From: UBA3910 sp002391465
GTDB lineage: Bacteria; Bacillota; Limnochordia; Darwinibacteriales; Darwinibacteriaceae
Direction: 5' to 3'
DNA length: 64,000 bases
Assembly (NCBI GenBank): GCA_030054835.1
Contig: JASGVS010000010.1
Coordinates: 124,001-188,000 of the forward strand
Shown here: positions 33,084-41,884 of the stretch, in pieces
How positions within the stretch are numbered: position 1 is the first letter of the stretch
Layout: every line of letters begins with the position of its first letter
Position numbers and translations under genes: made by a program
The notes under the pieces: generated by a model
The model's input: only the letters and a program-made list of their open reading frames with translations
Told to the model about the DNA's origin: nothing
Database searches by the model: none

Positions 33084-33180
33084 TTTCCTCCTTATTCGTT
33101 ACAAACTTTCCTGGAAGTTGTGAAACAGGAGGGAATACAAGCCCATTCCCGAACCCATTGCTGGAGGAGGCAGGATTGTA

Positions 33181-34218
33181 ATGAACTACTATTCACCTAT
33201 TACCGAATTGGACTATTTAACAAAAGACACAGCCCGGTATCCTTTCCGAGCAGAAACCAGGGATGAAGCAGTGAAATGGCAGCAGGCAGCTAGGCAGGCT
33301 TTAGCTGAGATAGTGGGTTTCGTGGACGATAGCGAGCCGGTGACACCTGAAGCAAAAGTACTGGATGAAATGGACCGCGGCGATTATGTACTGCGTAAAA
33401 TCGAACTCACCACCAGTCCTGCGGCTAAGATGCCCGTGTACATCCTCCAACCGAAGACAGATTCACCCCTCCCGGCGGTACTCGCTTACCACGGCCATGG
33501 ACCAGGTGTCAGGATGTTTGTGGGTTTGGATGAGGACGGCAATCTGTTGGACGGTGATCCCGATTACCACAAACTCTTTGCGGTAGAGCTCTGCAAGCGC
33601 GGTTTTGTAGTAGCGGCACCGGAAATCGCCTGCTTTGGCGAGCGGCAGGAAATCCACAGCGGATTGGGGGAAGGTCGGCAAGCTCCCACCACCTGCCATC
33701 AAGCAGCAACCTACGCAATAATGCTGGGCAAATCGGTTCTGGGCATGCGGGTACGGGACAGCATGCGCTTAGCGGATTACCTGAAGACGCTGCCAGAAAT
33801 CGACGCCAATAGGGTCGGAGCCATGGGCATCTCGGGCGGCGGCATGCTTGCCTTTTTCCACGCTGCCCTAGACTGGCGCATCAAAGCAGTCGTGTTAAGT
33901 GGTTACTTTGGCAACTTCCGGGACAACATCTTGGCCCTCCACCACTGTACCTGCAACTTTATTCCCGGTCTCCTGCAGATCGGCGAAATGGAGGATTTGG
34001 TAGGCCTTTTAGCACCCCGTCCACTCTTAGTGGAAGCGGGCGAAAGAGATCCCATTTTCCCCATTGAATCGGTGCGGGCCTGTTACCAGAGAGCACAGGA
34101 GATCTATAAAGTCTTCGGTACCGACCCAGGGGACAAACTGCAACTGGATGCTTTTCCTGGCGGGCATGAAATAAGCGGCCGCGTCAGCTACGATTTTTTG
34201 GCTCGTCATTTGGCCTAG
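33181..34218 (+). CDS. Alpha/beta-hydrolase esterase, acetylxylan-esterase-like
   Basis: Intracellular esterase of 345 residues. Nucleophile Ser218 lies in GAMGISGGGML, the acid is in AGERDPIFP and the His in FPGGHEISGR. LAYHGHGPG near residue 102 supplies the oxyanion region. The long N-terminal cap and the CFGERQ block resemble the Abhydrolase_7/acetyl-xylan-esterase group. Deacetylation of imported xylooligosaccharides is inferred from context; a feruloyl or glucuronoyl ester cannot be excluded. The ATG follows GGAGGAGG. It is monocistronic on the plus strand and shares promoter elements with gntR. Confidence 0.8.
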   Translation: MNYYSPITELDYLTKDTARYPFRAETRDEAVKWQQAARQALAEIVGFVDDSEPVTPEAKVLDEMDRGDYVLRKIELTTSPAAKMPVYILQPKTDSPLPAVLAYHGHGPGVRMFVGLDEDGNLLDGDPDYHKLFAVELCKRGFVVAAPEIACFGERQEIHSGLGEGRQAPTTCHQAATYAIMLGKSVLGMRVRDSMRLADYLKTLPEIDANRVGAMGISGGGMLAFFHAALDWRIKAVVLSGYFGNFRDNILALHHCTCNFIPGLLQIGEMEDLVGLLAPRPLLVEAGERDPIFPIESVRACYQRAQEIYKVFGTDPGDKLQLDAFPGGHEISGRVSYDFLARHLA

Positions 34219-34288
34219 ACCCATGACTAAAGACAACTTGTTCGTTCTTTGTAATCCAGAACAGGCCTTGAGCAGGTTGAATGCAAAC

Positions 34289-34311
34289 CGGTCTTTTGAC
34301 CGATTTTATTC
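34289..34311 (+). terminator. Weak terminator after the esterase gene
   Basis: CGGTC-TTTT-GACCG (34289-34302) followed by ATTTTATT. The stem is short, so read-through to the chemoreceptor gene is possible. Confidence 0.45.
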
Positions 34312-34347
34312 TGACGATAATCGCATTTTTGAGCAGGCGTTTACTTT

Positions 34348-34376
34348 TTGATGTGGAATTATTTACATTGAATACT
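34348..34376 (+). promoter_or_regulatory. Possible promoter of the chemoreceptor gene
   Basis: TTGATG (34348-34353), 17-base spacer, AATACT (34371-34376). Both hexamers match four of six consensus positions. No flagellar sigma-factor consensus was seen in the 286-base gap 34219-34504. Confidence 0.35.
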
Positions 34377-34504
34377 AGAATGCAGATTATTCCATTGCAC
34401 AAGGTGTAAGCGTCGGCCGCGCTGGTCGGAGTAAGCAACTGTCGTTAGTTCTTTCCAACCTGTAACCGACAACCATCCTTTGCAGCACAACTGGAGGCGA
34501 GTCT

Positions 34505-36082
34505 ATGTTTCGGAACTTAAAACTGAGATCAAAACTAGCAACAGGATTCATTCTTGTACTCCTTCTCTGCACATTCGTCTGCTGGGTAGGACTTTCTTAT
34601 CTGAACGAGGTTGCAGACAACACCAGGCTTATGTACGAACAGCCCTACACTGTACACACCTCAATTCTGCGCATTCAGCGCAACATAGCCGCGATGGGCC
34701 GGGAGATGAAAGAAGTGCTTGTCATCACCGACTCAAGCGATCTTGAGCTGATTCAAGCCAAGATAGATGAGCTGGAACAAGAAGTCTACGATGAATTTGA
34801 GCTGCTCTATGAGCAGTTTACAGGCGACCACGCTATTTTAGATAGTGCTTTGGAAGCCTTTTCCGAGTGGAAACCCGTCCGGGAAGAAGTGGTCAGATTG
34901 ATGGGCCTCGGCATAATCTACCACGCCAATGTGGCCTCGGAAGAACGGGAAAAACCCCTACTGGACCACATAGAAGCCCGAATTCAAGAGATTGTTGAAC
35001 TCGCGGAACAATCCGCTTGGGACTTTGCGGAAGACGCTGCCAACAACGCGGCTTACGCCCGCAGTATGGTACTCGGCTTTTTGGCCGCAGCCTATATAGT
35101 CGCATTCATCGTTGCCACCGCCACAACAAGGAGTATCACCAAACCGGTCAGACAGCTGCTCGCGTTTACGCAGGAAATTACCCAAGGTAACTTGGCAGTT
35201 GCTGACGTGGATTACGAGAGTAAAGATGAGATCGGCGTGTTGAGCAACGCGCTCAACCAGATGAAGCAGAGCCTGCGCAGCATGGCAGCTTCCGTTACAG
35301 CTTCTGTGGCAACAGCCAGCTCCTCTTCGGAACAGATGGCCGTAACTGCCCAAGAAACTAGCGCTTCAGTTGAGGAACTAGCCAGCACAGCCAATCAATT
35401 TGCCGCTGCAGTTGACCGACTCAGCGTAGGAGCCCAGAACATGGCCGCTTCCGCCCAGAGGACAAGCGAACTATCTGGCCAAGGTAAAGTTGAGATTGAC
35501 CGTACGGTAGATACGATGGCTGACATAGCTGAACAGGTAGGCCTGCTGGCAGGTGAAATTAGGAATCTGGGACGCCATTCGGACCAAATTGGCGAGATCG
35601 TCGACCTGATTACCGGGATAGCAGATCAAACAAACCTCTTAGCTTTAAACGCTGCCATTGAGGCTGCCCGTGCCGGCGAGCAAGGCCGCGGTTTTGCTGT
35701 GGTGGCAGACGAAGTCCGCCAGCTGGCTGAGCAGTCCGCAGCCGCTGCCCGGGAAATCACTGAACTGGTGCACAAAATTAGAGATGCTGCCCAGAATTCA
35801 GTCCAAAACGCCGATCAGACCGCTGCCAAGGTGAATGAAGGCAGAGACATTGCCAACCACTCCGGTCAGATGTTTGAGGACATCAACGGCGTAATTCAAA
35901 ACCTAGCTGAGGAAATCGATGAGATTGCCAGAGCTGCCGAAGATCTGGCCACCGGTGCGGAAGAAATTGGCGCTACCATTGAAGAACAGTCCGCGTCGAC
36001 CCAACAGATGGCTGCCTCGGCCGCAGGCGTATCGGCTGCAACCAGTCAGGTAGAAGAGGAAATGAACAGATTTAAACTCTAA
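34505..36082 (+). CDS. Methyl-accepting chemotaxis protein
   Basis: Transmembrane chemoreceptor of 525 residues. First membrane helix at about 13-32, an extracytoplasmic helical sensor (about 35-185), second membrane helix at about 187-205, a HAMP domain (about 206-260) and a long signalling coiled coil. The hairpin tip ADQTNLLALNAAIEAARAGE is the CheA/CheW contact site. The ligand domain is a four-helix-bundle type without recognisable pocket residues. No CheR-binding pentapeptide ends the protein. Its place beside xylan genes suggests taxis toward xylan products or their binding proteins, but no other che or fla gene is present. Confidence 0.95.
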   Translation: MFRNLKLRSKLATGFILVLLLCTFVCWVGLSYLNEVADNTRLMYEQPYTVHTSILRIQRNIAAMGREMKEVLVITDSSDLELIQAKIDELEQEVYDEFELLYEQFTGDHAILDSALEAFSEWKPVREEVVRLMGLGIIYHANVASEEREKPLLDHIEARIQEIVELAEQSAWDFAEDAANNAAYARSMVLGFLAAAYIVAFIVATATTRSITKPVRQLLAFTQEITQGNLAVADVDYESKDEIGVLSNALNQMKQSLRSMAASVTASVATASSSSEQMAVTAQETSASVEELASTANQFAAAVDRLSVGAQNMAASAQRTSELSGQGKVEIDRTVDTMADIAEQVGLLAGEIRNLGRHSDQIGEIVDLITGIADQTNLLALNAAIEAARAGEQGRGFAVVADEVRQLAEQSAAAAREITELVHKIRDAAQNSVQNADQTAAKVNEGRDIANHSGQMFEDINGVIQNLAEEIDEIARAAEDLATGAEEIGATIEEQSASTQQMAASAAGVSAATSQVEEEMNRFKL

Positions 36083-36114
36083 GGCACATAGATTCTACGG
36101 AGCTTTGATGTATT

Positions 36115-36153
36115 GATGGCCGGTGGCTGGAAACCCCGGCCATCTTTGTTTTT
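36115..36153 (+). terminator. Rho-independent terminator after the chemoreceptor gene
   Basis: GATGGCCGG (36115-36123) pairs with CCGGCCATC (36136-36144), then TTTGTTTTT. It starts 32 bases after the stop. Confidence 0.88.
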
Positions 36154-36269
36154 AAACGAAGTTTGGTGTATAACGAGTCCTTGTATTGTGAAAGTGCCCG
36201 GAGTAAGGTGTCCAAACCTTGATGGTATGTCCTCAGACGTAACGCCACAGCTTCCCTATCCAATGACAA

Positions 36270-36302
36270 GAAAAAATGCACCAACCTATACCTCCGTGGT
36301 GT
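36270..36302 (-). terminator. Weak secondary terminator on the minus strand
   Basis: CACCA/TGGTG stem with a T-run on the minus strand (A-run 36270-36276). GCACCAACCT here is also present in the main terminator at 36385-36394, so it may be a decayed copy. Confidence 0.35.
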
Positions 36303-36378
36303 AGACTGCGTTTTCCTTAGACCTCTATTGGCTCCTTTCAGCCGGGTATAGATAGAAGGAGGTAGCACTTGGGCGGAC

Positions 36379-36415
36379 AAAAAAGCACCAACCTGCCTTG
36401 CCGCAGATTGGTGCT
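36379..36415 (-). terminator. Rho-independent terminator of the Lpl-type ABC operon
   Basis: On the minus strand AGCACCAA (36415-36408) pairs with TTGGTGCT (36391-36384); TCTGC/GCAGG extends the stem, and a six-T run ends it. It is 23 bases after the permease stop. Confidence 0.88.
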
Positions 36416-36438
36416 TCTAGTATTTTGTTACTGTTCAC

Positions 36439-37344
36439 TTACTCCTTCACGCCGCCCAAGGTTAAACCGTGGACAAAGTACTTCTGGAGGAAAGGATAGA
36501 CAACTACGATAGGAACACTGACGATGACCGTCATAGTTGCCCGGATCGCCCTTGGCGTTACAGTGTTGGTCGAACCAGCCGCTGCCCGGGAAAGGGCTTG
36601 TAAGAGCGAACCGGTCATTGTGTTCGCAGTCTGCAGCACCTTCATTAGTTCATACTGCAGCGTACTGAGGTTAGCACTAGCTGAGTTGTACAGGAAGGTG
36701 TCAAACCACGAATTCCAGTTATCAACTGCAACGAACAGGGCAATTGTGGCCAGAACAGGCTTACACAACGGTAGAATAACCCGGAGAAAAATGGTGAACT
36801 CCCCAGCTCCGTCAATTCTCGCCGATTCAACTAGACTGTCCGGTAAACTGGTGATGTAGGTTCTGATCACAATTAAGTTAAAGGCGGAGACAAGCCCCGG
36901 CAGTACGTAAACCCAGAAGCTGTTCGTTAGTCCCAACGACCGCATCAAAAAGTACGTTGGCACTAGACCGCCATCGATATACATGGTCAAGACGTAAATA
37001 AAGGATATGAGCCGACGCAAAACATATTCTCTACGGCTGATGGTGTAGGCGACCATGGCAGTTGAGAAGGTGCAGAAGATAGTGGATAACACCGTTCTTC
37101 CCACCGATACTATGCTGGCCTGCAGCATTTGCTGCCGCCCCAACAGCGATTGGTAGTTGTAGAGTGTAAATTTACGCGGCCAGAGATGGATTCCTCCCCT
37201 GGAGCTGTCTATAGCATCGTTAAACGAAATGGCCAGGGTGTTGAGGAAAGGATATAGGGTAACGATGATCAAGAAAATCAAACTGAGGTAGATCACCGCA
37301 TCGATAAAAAAGTCGCCCCAACGGATCTGTTTGATTCTGTTCAT
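36439..37344 (-). CDS. ABC permease, LplC/YtcP type (probable aldouronate uptake)
   Basis: Membrane subunit of 301 residues, MalG-like, with an EAA loop (LVESARIDGAGEFTIFLRVI) near residue 180. FLNTLAISFNDAIDSSRGGI and the C-terminus YFVHGLTLGGVKE are hallmarks of the LplC/YtcP subgroup, which in Bacillus and Paenibacillus takes up aldouronates and similar oligosaccharides. The open frame reaches 37446, inside the upstream permease gene; ATG 37344 with GGGAG eight bases ahead avoids the overlap. Confidence 0.92.
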   Translation of the reverse strand: MNRIKQIRWGDFFIDAVIYLSLIFLIIVTLYPFLNTLAISFNDAIDSSRGGIHLWPRKFTLYNYQSLLGRQQMLQASIVSVGRTVLSTIFCTFSTAMVAYTISRREYVLRRLISFIYVLTMYIDGGLVPTYFLMRSLGLTNSFWVYVLPGLVSAFNLIVIRTYITSLPDSLVESARIDGAGEFTIFLRVILPLCKPVLATIALFVAVDNWNSWFDTFLYNSASANLSTLQYELMKVLQTANTMTGSLLQALSRAAAGSTNTVTPRAIRATMTVIVSVPIVVVYPFLQKYFVHGLTLGGVKE

Positions 37345-37372
37345 TCTATCAACTCCCGCATTGATTCCCGAC

Positions 37373-38314
37373 CTAAACAAGTCGTTCTTGGCCCCATCGC
37401 TTAGCCAGTTGGTTTGTGGCAAACACCAGAACCAAGCTGACCACACTGCGGAAGATACCTACCGCGGTGGCGAAGGAGTAACGCATCATTTTGATCCCGT
37501 AGTCCAGCTCGTAAATGGTAAATACCCTCGCGTAGTCAATAACGCGCCCGTTCTGGAGCAGATACTGTTGTTCAAAGCCGGAACTAAGCAGATAACCCAT
37601 GTTCATGATCAAAAGAATGCTGATTGTGGGCCGAATGGAAGGTAATGTGATATGCCAGATCTGTTTGAGCCTCCCTGCCCCGTCAATCTTAGCAGCTTCG
37701 TATAGCGCAGGGTCGATCGCGGCTATTGCAGCCAGGTAAATAATCGCTCCCCAACCAACCTCTTTCCAGACATGGGAAACGCCGATTACCCACCAGAAAA
37801 GTTTCGGTATACCCAAGAACATGATGGGTTCTTTAATGATCCTCAGATCCATTAAGACCTTGTTGACGATACCCCCGTCTGTGGATAGGGCGTCCCTCAC
37901 CAGGTTAGCAGCAACTACCCAGGATATAAAGTGCGGCAAATATGAAATGGTCTGAGCAGCCTTCTTAAACCTGATTTTCCTAACCTCATTCAACATCAGG
38001 GCCAGAGTAATGGAACTAATCGTTCCCATTGCCAGCTTAATGATGTTCATGGCCAGGGTGTTTCGCAGAGTCTGATAGAAAATCTTATCCTCGAAAAGGA
38101 GCCTGAAATTCTCAAAACCCACCCAGGTCTGCTGAAGGAGGGGTTTTCCAGGCCAATAATTCTGGAAGGCCATGAGCCAGCCCCAAATTGGAACATACTT
38201 AAAGATAATAATATGCACCAAGAAGGGGACGGACATTAAGATTAATATCTTCTGCTGTTTCAGTCTTCTCCAAAACAGCGCTGCACGATCAGATAAGCTT
38301 AAAGATGCATTCAT
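37373..38314 (-). CDS. ABC permease, LplB/YteP type
   Basis: Membrane subunit of 313 residues with six membrane segments. SVPFLVHIIIFKYVPIWGWLMAF is cut by family habit into a first membrane helix, and FQNYWPGKPL follows, as in LplB/YteP proteins. The EAA loop (LYEAAKIDGAGRLKQIWHIT) lies near residue 210. It lies between the binding protein and the LplC-type permease, 28 bases from the latter. Confidence 0.92.
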   Translation of the reverse strand: MNASLSLSDRAALFWRRLKQQKILILMSVPFLVHIIIFKYVPIWGWLMAFQNYWPGKPLLQQTWVGFENFRLLFEDKIFYQTLRNTLAMNIIKLAMGTISSITLALMLNEVRKIRFKKAAQTISYLPHFISWVVAANLVRDALSTDGGIVNKVLMDLRIIKEPIMFLGIPKLFWWVIGVSHVWKEVGWGAIIYLAAIAAIDPALYEAAKIDGAGRLKQIWHITLPSIRPTISILLIMNMGYLLSSGFEQQYLLQNGRVIDYARVFTIYELDYGIKMMRYSFATAVGIFRSVVSLVLVFATNQLAKRWGQERLV

Positions 38315-38343
38315 GATTTCACAACCTACTTTAAAAATATAGT

Positions 38344-38374
38344 GTAAAAGGGGGCCCGGAGGCGCCCCTTTTAC
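38344..38374 (-). terminator. GC-rich stem-loop between binding-protein and permease genes
   Basis: GTAAAAGGGG (38344-38353) pairs with CCCCTTTTAC (38365-38374), loop of 11 bases with further G-C pairing inside. It is 18 bases after the binding-protein stop and about 30 before the permease start. No T-run follows directly. Probably lets the binding-protein message accumulate over the permease message. Confidence 0.7.
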
Positions 38375-38391
38375 CTAAGAGAACCTAGTCT

Positions 38392-39999
38392 CTACCAGTT
38401 CTCCATGCGCCAATCGATGCCTTCTTGGTAGACCTTCATCTGCTCTACCATGAGAGGCTTAATGTCTCTGACGTAGTTGTTCCAAATGCGCTCAAACTCT
38501 TCAGGCTTGCTCATGACGAGCTCGGGTACGTAGCGGTTGAGAACTTCCTTCATCCGAGTCTCTTCAATGTGAGCTGCCGAGCCGGCCGGCATGGTGATGG
38601 TCCAGAGCGGGAAGTATTTCTTGAAGATGGGTTCGTTGAACAACTCAGTGAACGACTGTACGCCGTACGCATCCAATACTTCCTTCTCGGCATCGCTCAT
38701 GCTGGAGTAGATCAAGTGCGGTTGCGTGTTGGGGAAGAACATATTTCCGTTTTCATCCAGACCACGGAGGCTCGGGAATGCGTTGTGGAAATACTGTCTG
38801 CCGAATACGTTCTGCACCCAATCAGGATCATTAAACAGCGCCAGCTGTTCGGGGGTACGGTAGTAGAGACCGTCTTCATCTACTTCGTAGTGTACGCCCT
38901 CGATACCCCACTGGATCAAACGCTGAGTGTCCTCTTTAATCAAGTAGTCGAGGAACTTGATGGCTCCAACCGGATCTTTACAATTGATGGTGATACCCAT
39001 ACCCTGTGTCGGCTGAACGTAGGGGATATCCCTTTGACGTTCTTCAACGAGAGTATCAATTACGATCGGGATGGGAACCAAAATGCTGTCAGGATTATCC
39101 CTTCTGAGATAATTCTGGGCTTCCTCTACCTGCCAGTGCTGGTTGAACGTGCCAAGCACACGGCCAGAGCTCAATTTCTCAATGTACTGGTCGTAGTTCA
39201 TGATAAAGGTTTCTGGATCTACGACACCCTTGTTGTACATTTCATTGAGTTTCTGGTAGTAAGCTTTGGCTGTTCTGGAGGTATGATACTCTGTGACTAC
39301 GTAGCGGCCGTTTACCATGACCGGCACAAACTCACCTTCGTTGGGATAACCCATGAGGTGCTGCGGTACGTTGGTGGTGGCGAAACTACGCCAGTCATCA
39401 AACAGGGTTACGTAACCAATAGTGGATTCACCATTATAGGTTGGGTTCTTAGCCATGTAATCTTCGATCAGCTGGAAGTACTCATCAAATGTTCTGATTG
39501 TGGGCCAACCAGCGTCTTTCAGAACCCGCTTGCTGATATAGAAACCAAGGGATGGATACGGGGAAGTATCGGGCCCGTAGGGGATTGCCTGAATCGGCAG
39601 CCAATACACGTTTCCATCTTCCTGCTGCAGCATTTCCCAATGGTTAGCATACAAACGCTTCAAGTTGGGAGCATGCTCTTCGATCAAGTCGTTGAGGGGC
39701 AGTAATGCTCCTGCGTCCTTCAGCAGGCTGGTAAAGTGGGCCGCAACTACCAGGTCGGGATAATCGCCACTGGCAATCATGAGGCCAACTTTGGTTTCCA
39801 GGTCGCCAACTAGGGCTTCTCTGATTAACCTTACGCCTGATTCAGCTTCAATGATGTCTCCAACAATGGTTGAACCGGGATAGTCTGGCAGAGGTTCGCC
39901 CGTGAAGACAGTGAACTCTTTAAAATCTTGCGCAAAAAGTGTACCGCTTGCCAATACAAAAATCAACAGTAAAGGCAGGAAAAATGCTCTTTTTTTCAA
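38392..39999 (-). CDS. Extracellular solute-binding protein, LplA/YtcQ type
   Basis: Binding protein of 535 residues, the normal length for the LplA/YtcQ group of aldouronate and complex oligosaccharide binders. The signal peptide MKKRAFFLPLLLIFVLASG ends GTLFAQDF with no lipobox cysteine, whereas Bacillus and Paenibacillus homologues are lipoproteins. PYPSLGFYISKRVLKDAGWP and INCKDPVGAIKFLDYLI are typical of the group. The start is TTG 39999 with GGGAGAG upstream. It is the first gene of a three-gene transporter operon, and a terminator lies upstream at 40198-40257, so it has its own promoter, not clearly seen. Confidence 0.92.
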   Translation of the reverse strand: MKKRAFFLPLLLIFVLASGTLFAQDFKEFTVFTGEPLPDYPGSTIVGDIIEAESGVRLIREALVGDLETKVGLMIASGDYPDLVVAAHFTSLLKDAGALLPLNDLIEEHAPNLKRLYANHWEMLQQEDGNVYWLPIQAIPYGPDTSPYPSLGFYISKRVLKDAGWPTIRTFDEYFQLIEDYMAKNPTYNGESTIGYVTLFDDWRSFATTNVPQHLMGYPNEGEFVPVMVNGRYVVTEYHTSRTAKAYYQKLNEMYNKGVVDPETFIMNYDQYIEKLSSGRVLGTFNQHWQVEEAQNYLRRDNPDSILVPIPIVIDTLVEERQRDIPYVQPTQGMGITINCKDPVGAIKFLDYLIKEDTQRLIQWGIEGVHYEVDEDGLYYRTPEQLALFNDPDWVQNVFGRQYFHNAFPSLRGLDENGNMFFPNTQPHLIYSSMSDAEKEVLDAYGVQSFTELFNEPIFKKYFPLWTITMPAGSAAHIEETRMKEVLNRYVPELVMSKPEEFERIWNNYVRDIKPLMVEQMKVYQEGIDWRMENW

Positions 40000-40308
40000 T
40001 ACTGTTCTCTCCCTTTCTTTTCTTCATACCAAAACCTACTACCGAACAGTACATGCAAATAGGTTACCCTCTGGTTATCTACCCCCTTTTCATGTGAATG
40101 ATTTGTTTATCTTATGTTTAGTTCAGCACGTTAAGCAAAAAACCTCCCCACTATCACCATTTACACAAAAAAATCTATGTTTTTTCTAACACGGTTAATA
40201 AAAAACCATCGGATTGTCGTACCCGCTTAACGACGGATACAACAAAACCCGATGGTTCACCTTCATTTTAAGCTGTCCAAACGGCTTTATGTTTTTCTAA
40301 TTACACCA
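40000..40308. other. Intergenic region between GH51 and the Lpl-type transporter
   Basis: The 309 bases hold the terminator of the GH51 unit (40198-40257) and the AT-rich leader of the transporter operon. TTGCTT followed by TAAGAT with an 18-base gap (minus strand, near 40100-40130) is a poor promoter candidate. No ORF is supported. Confidence 0.5.
40198..40257 (-). terminator. Terminator after GH51
   Basis: On the minus strand AACCATCGG (40257-40249) pairs with CCGATGGTT (40212-40204), followed by TTTTTATT. The 36-base interior can form a second helix (GTCGT/ACGAC). It lies about 50 bases after the GH51 stop. Confidence 0.75.
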
Positions 40309-41826
40309 TTACGCCTGTTTAGCCAAGCGAATTACGTTCCAAGAGGCCTTGTCAAATGAACCAGACAGAACGCCGTCCACAAAGCGGGCATTGCCACCCT
40401 GCTTGGGAGCTACGTTGTCCGGATTGTCAGCAGTGTTTATCGCCTTTAGATCCGGGTGGGACATGGTAATCTGGTCCACGATCCGATACTCATTAAAGCC
40501 GCGCAGCTGGCACTCTAGCTCCAGGCTTCCTTCCAGGTTGCGGTTCACTGCAAAGACAGTGAGTTCCTCGTCCTCTTCGTTATAAACCGCGATGGAATCG
40601 AGGTAAGGCACGTCTGTAAAGTCTTTGGAATCGTAGCGGTCGCTCTTGACCACAGGCTGCAGTACCACACCACGACCGAAGGCAGAAGCATGCATGAAGG
40701 GATAAAAGATGGTCTGCCGCCAGGCCCGACCGCCATTCTCGGTCATAATCGGTGCAATAACGTTTACGAGTTGAGCCATGCAGGCAATTTTCACCCGGTC
40801 TGCCCGCCTTAACAGGCTGATCAGCATGCTGCCAACAAGCAGGGCGTCCTCCATGTTGTAGATATCTTCCAGCTGGGGAGGGGCAATGGACCAGGGTTCG
40901 ATCTGGCGGTCCGCCTCGTTGGAGTGATACCAAACATTCCACTCGTCAAAGGAGAGGTGAATGGTCTTATTGCTCCGCTTTTTGGCCTTCACGTAGTCAC
41001 AGATGGCAATAACCGAGTTAATAAACTCGTCCATATCCAGCGTCCGGGCTAAATAGTTGGCAGTATCGTTGTCCCGGTTACCGTAGTAGGTGTGGAGAGA
41101 GACGTAATCCACGTAGGGATAGGTGTGCTCCAGCACAGTTGCTTCCCATTCCGCAAAAGTGGGCATGCCCCTGCCAGAGCTTCCGCACACTACCAGTTCA
41201 ATGCTGGGGTCAACGGCCCGCATAACCTTAGCAGTCTCCTCGGCCAGCCTACCGTACTCGGTTGCAGTCTTGGCCCCTAACTGCCAATTGCCGTCCATCT
41301 CGTTACCCAGGCACCAGACCTTGAAGTTGTGGGGTTCTTCGTAGCCGTGGCTGCGGCGCAAGTCGCTCCAATAGGACCCGCCGGGATGGTTGCAGTACTC
41401 GATCAGATCACGGGCTTCGTTAATACCCCGTGTACCGAGGTTAACTGCCATCATCGCTTCGGTGCCAGCCAGCGTAGCCCAGTCCGCAAATTCGTTAACT
41501 CCAACCTGGTTTGGTTCAATGGTACGCCAAGCAAGCTCCAGTCTTCTCGGCCTCTGTTCTTTAGGACCGATGCCGTCTTCCCAGTCGTAGCCCGACACGA
41601 AGTTACCGCCAGGATAGCGTACGATGGGTACGTTCAGTTCATTCACCAGTTCCAAAACGTCTTGCCGGAATCCCTGTTCATTGGCTGTGGGATGATCGGG
41701 CTCGTAAATACCGCCGTAAATTGCCCGGCCCAGGTGCTCCAGGAAAGCCCCGTACACGCGGGGATCCACGTCACCCACTCGGAAATCCCTATCAAGAATC
41801 ATTTTAGCTTTTTTTGTTGTCGACAA
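40309..41826 (-). CDS. abfA: GH51 alpha-L-arabinofuranosidase
   Basis: Removes arabinofuranosyl side chains from arabinoxylan oligomers. About 505 residues, no signal peptide, so intracellular. Acid/base Glu176 is in CLGNEMDGNW and nucleophile Glu295 in LSFDEWNVWY, one residue off the Geobacillus AbfA numbering. RYPGGNFVSGYDWEDGIGP is the GH51 signature. The frame extends to TTG 41847, but GGAGGGA lies between that codon and TTG 41826, with seven bases to the latter, so 41826 is the likely start. It is the last gene of the large debranching cluster and a terminator follows. Confidence 0.96.
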   Translation of the reverse strand: MSTTKKAKMILDRDFRVGDVDPRVYGAFLEHLGRAIYGGIYEPDHPTANEQGFRQDVLELVNELNVPIVRYPGGNFVSGYDWEDGIGPKEQRPRRLELAWRTIEPNQVGVNEFADWATLAGTEAMMAVNLGTRGINEARDLIEYCNHPGGSYWSDLRRSHGYEEPHNFKVWCLGNEMDGNWQLGAKTATEYGRLAEETAKVMRAVDPSIELVVCGSSGRGMPTFAEWEATVLEHTYPYVDYVSLHTYYGNRDNDTANYLARTLDMDEFINSVIAICDYVKAKKRSNKTIHLSFDEWNVWYHSNEADRQIEPWSIAPPQLEDIYNMEDALLVGSMLISLLRRADRVKIACMAQLVNVIAPIMTENGGRAWRQTIFYPFMHASAFGRGVVLQPVVKSDRYDSKDFTDVPYLDSIAVYNEEDEELTVFAVNRNLEGSLELECQLRGFNEYRIVDQITMSHPDLKAINTADNPDNVAPKQGGNARFVDGVLSGSFDKASWNVIRLAKQA

Positions 41827-41884
41827 TTGTCTTCCCTCCATTTTCAAACTGCTGCCTGCTGGAGCAGTGATTGTAAATAGTTCT

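Larger units (their letters stand above)
36083..36438. other. Convergent intergenic region with three terminators
   Basis: The chemoreceptor gene (plus) and the Lpl-type permease gene (minus) converge here. The 356 bases hold one plus-strand terminator (36115-36153), a strong minus-strand terminator (36379-36415) and a weaker copy-like one (36270-36302). A minus-strand open frame crossing the region has no ribosome-binding site and runs through the terminators, so I do not call it a gene. Confidence 0.7.

Noticed and set aside
36072..36380. 102-residue minus-strand frame between the chemoreceptor and the permease
   Set aside because: Crosses two terminators, overlaps the chemoreceptor end and has no ribosome-binding site or family resemblance.
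38425..39705. Long plus-strand open frame opposite the LplA-type binding-protein gene
   Set aside because: It is fully antisense to a gene with a clear signal peptide and family motifs; no ribosome-binding site or recognisable domain. Codon-composition artefact.
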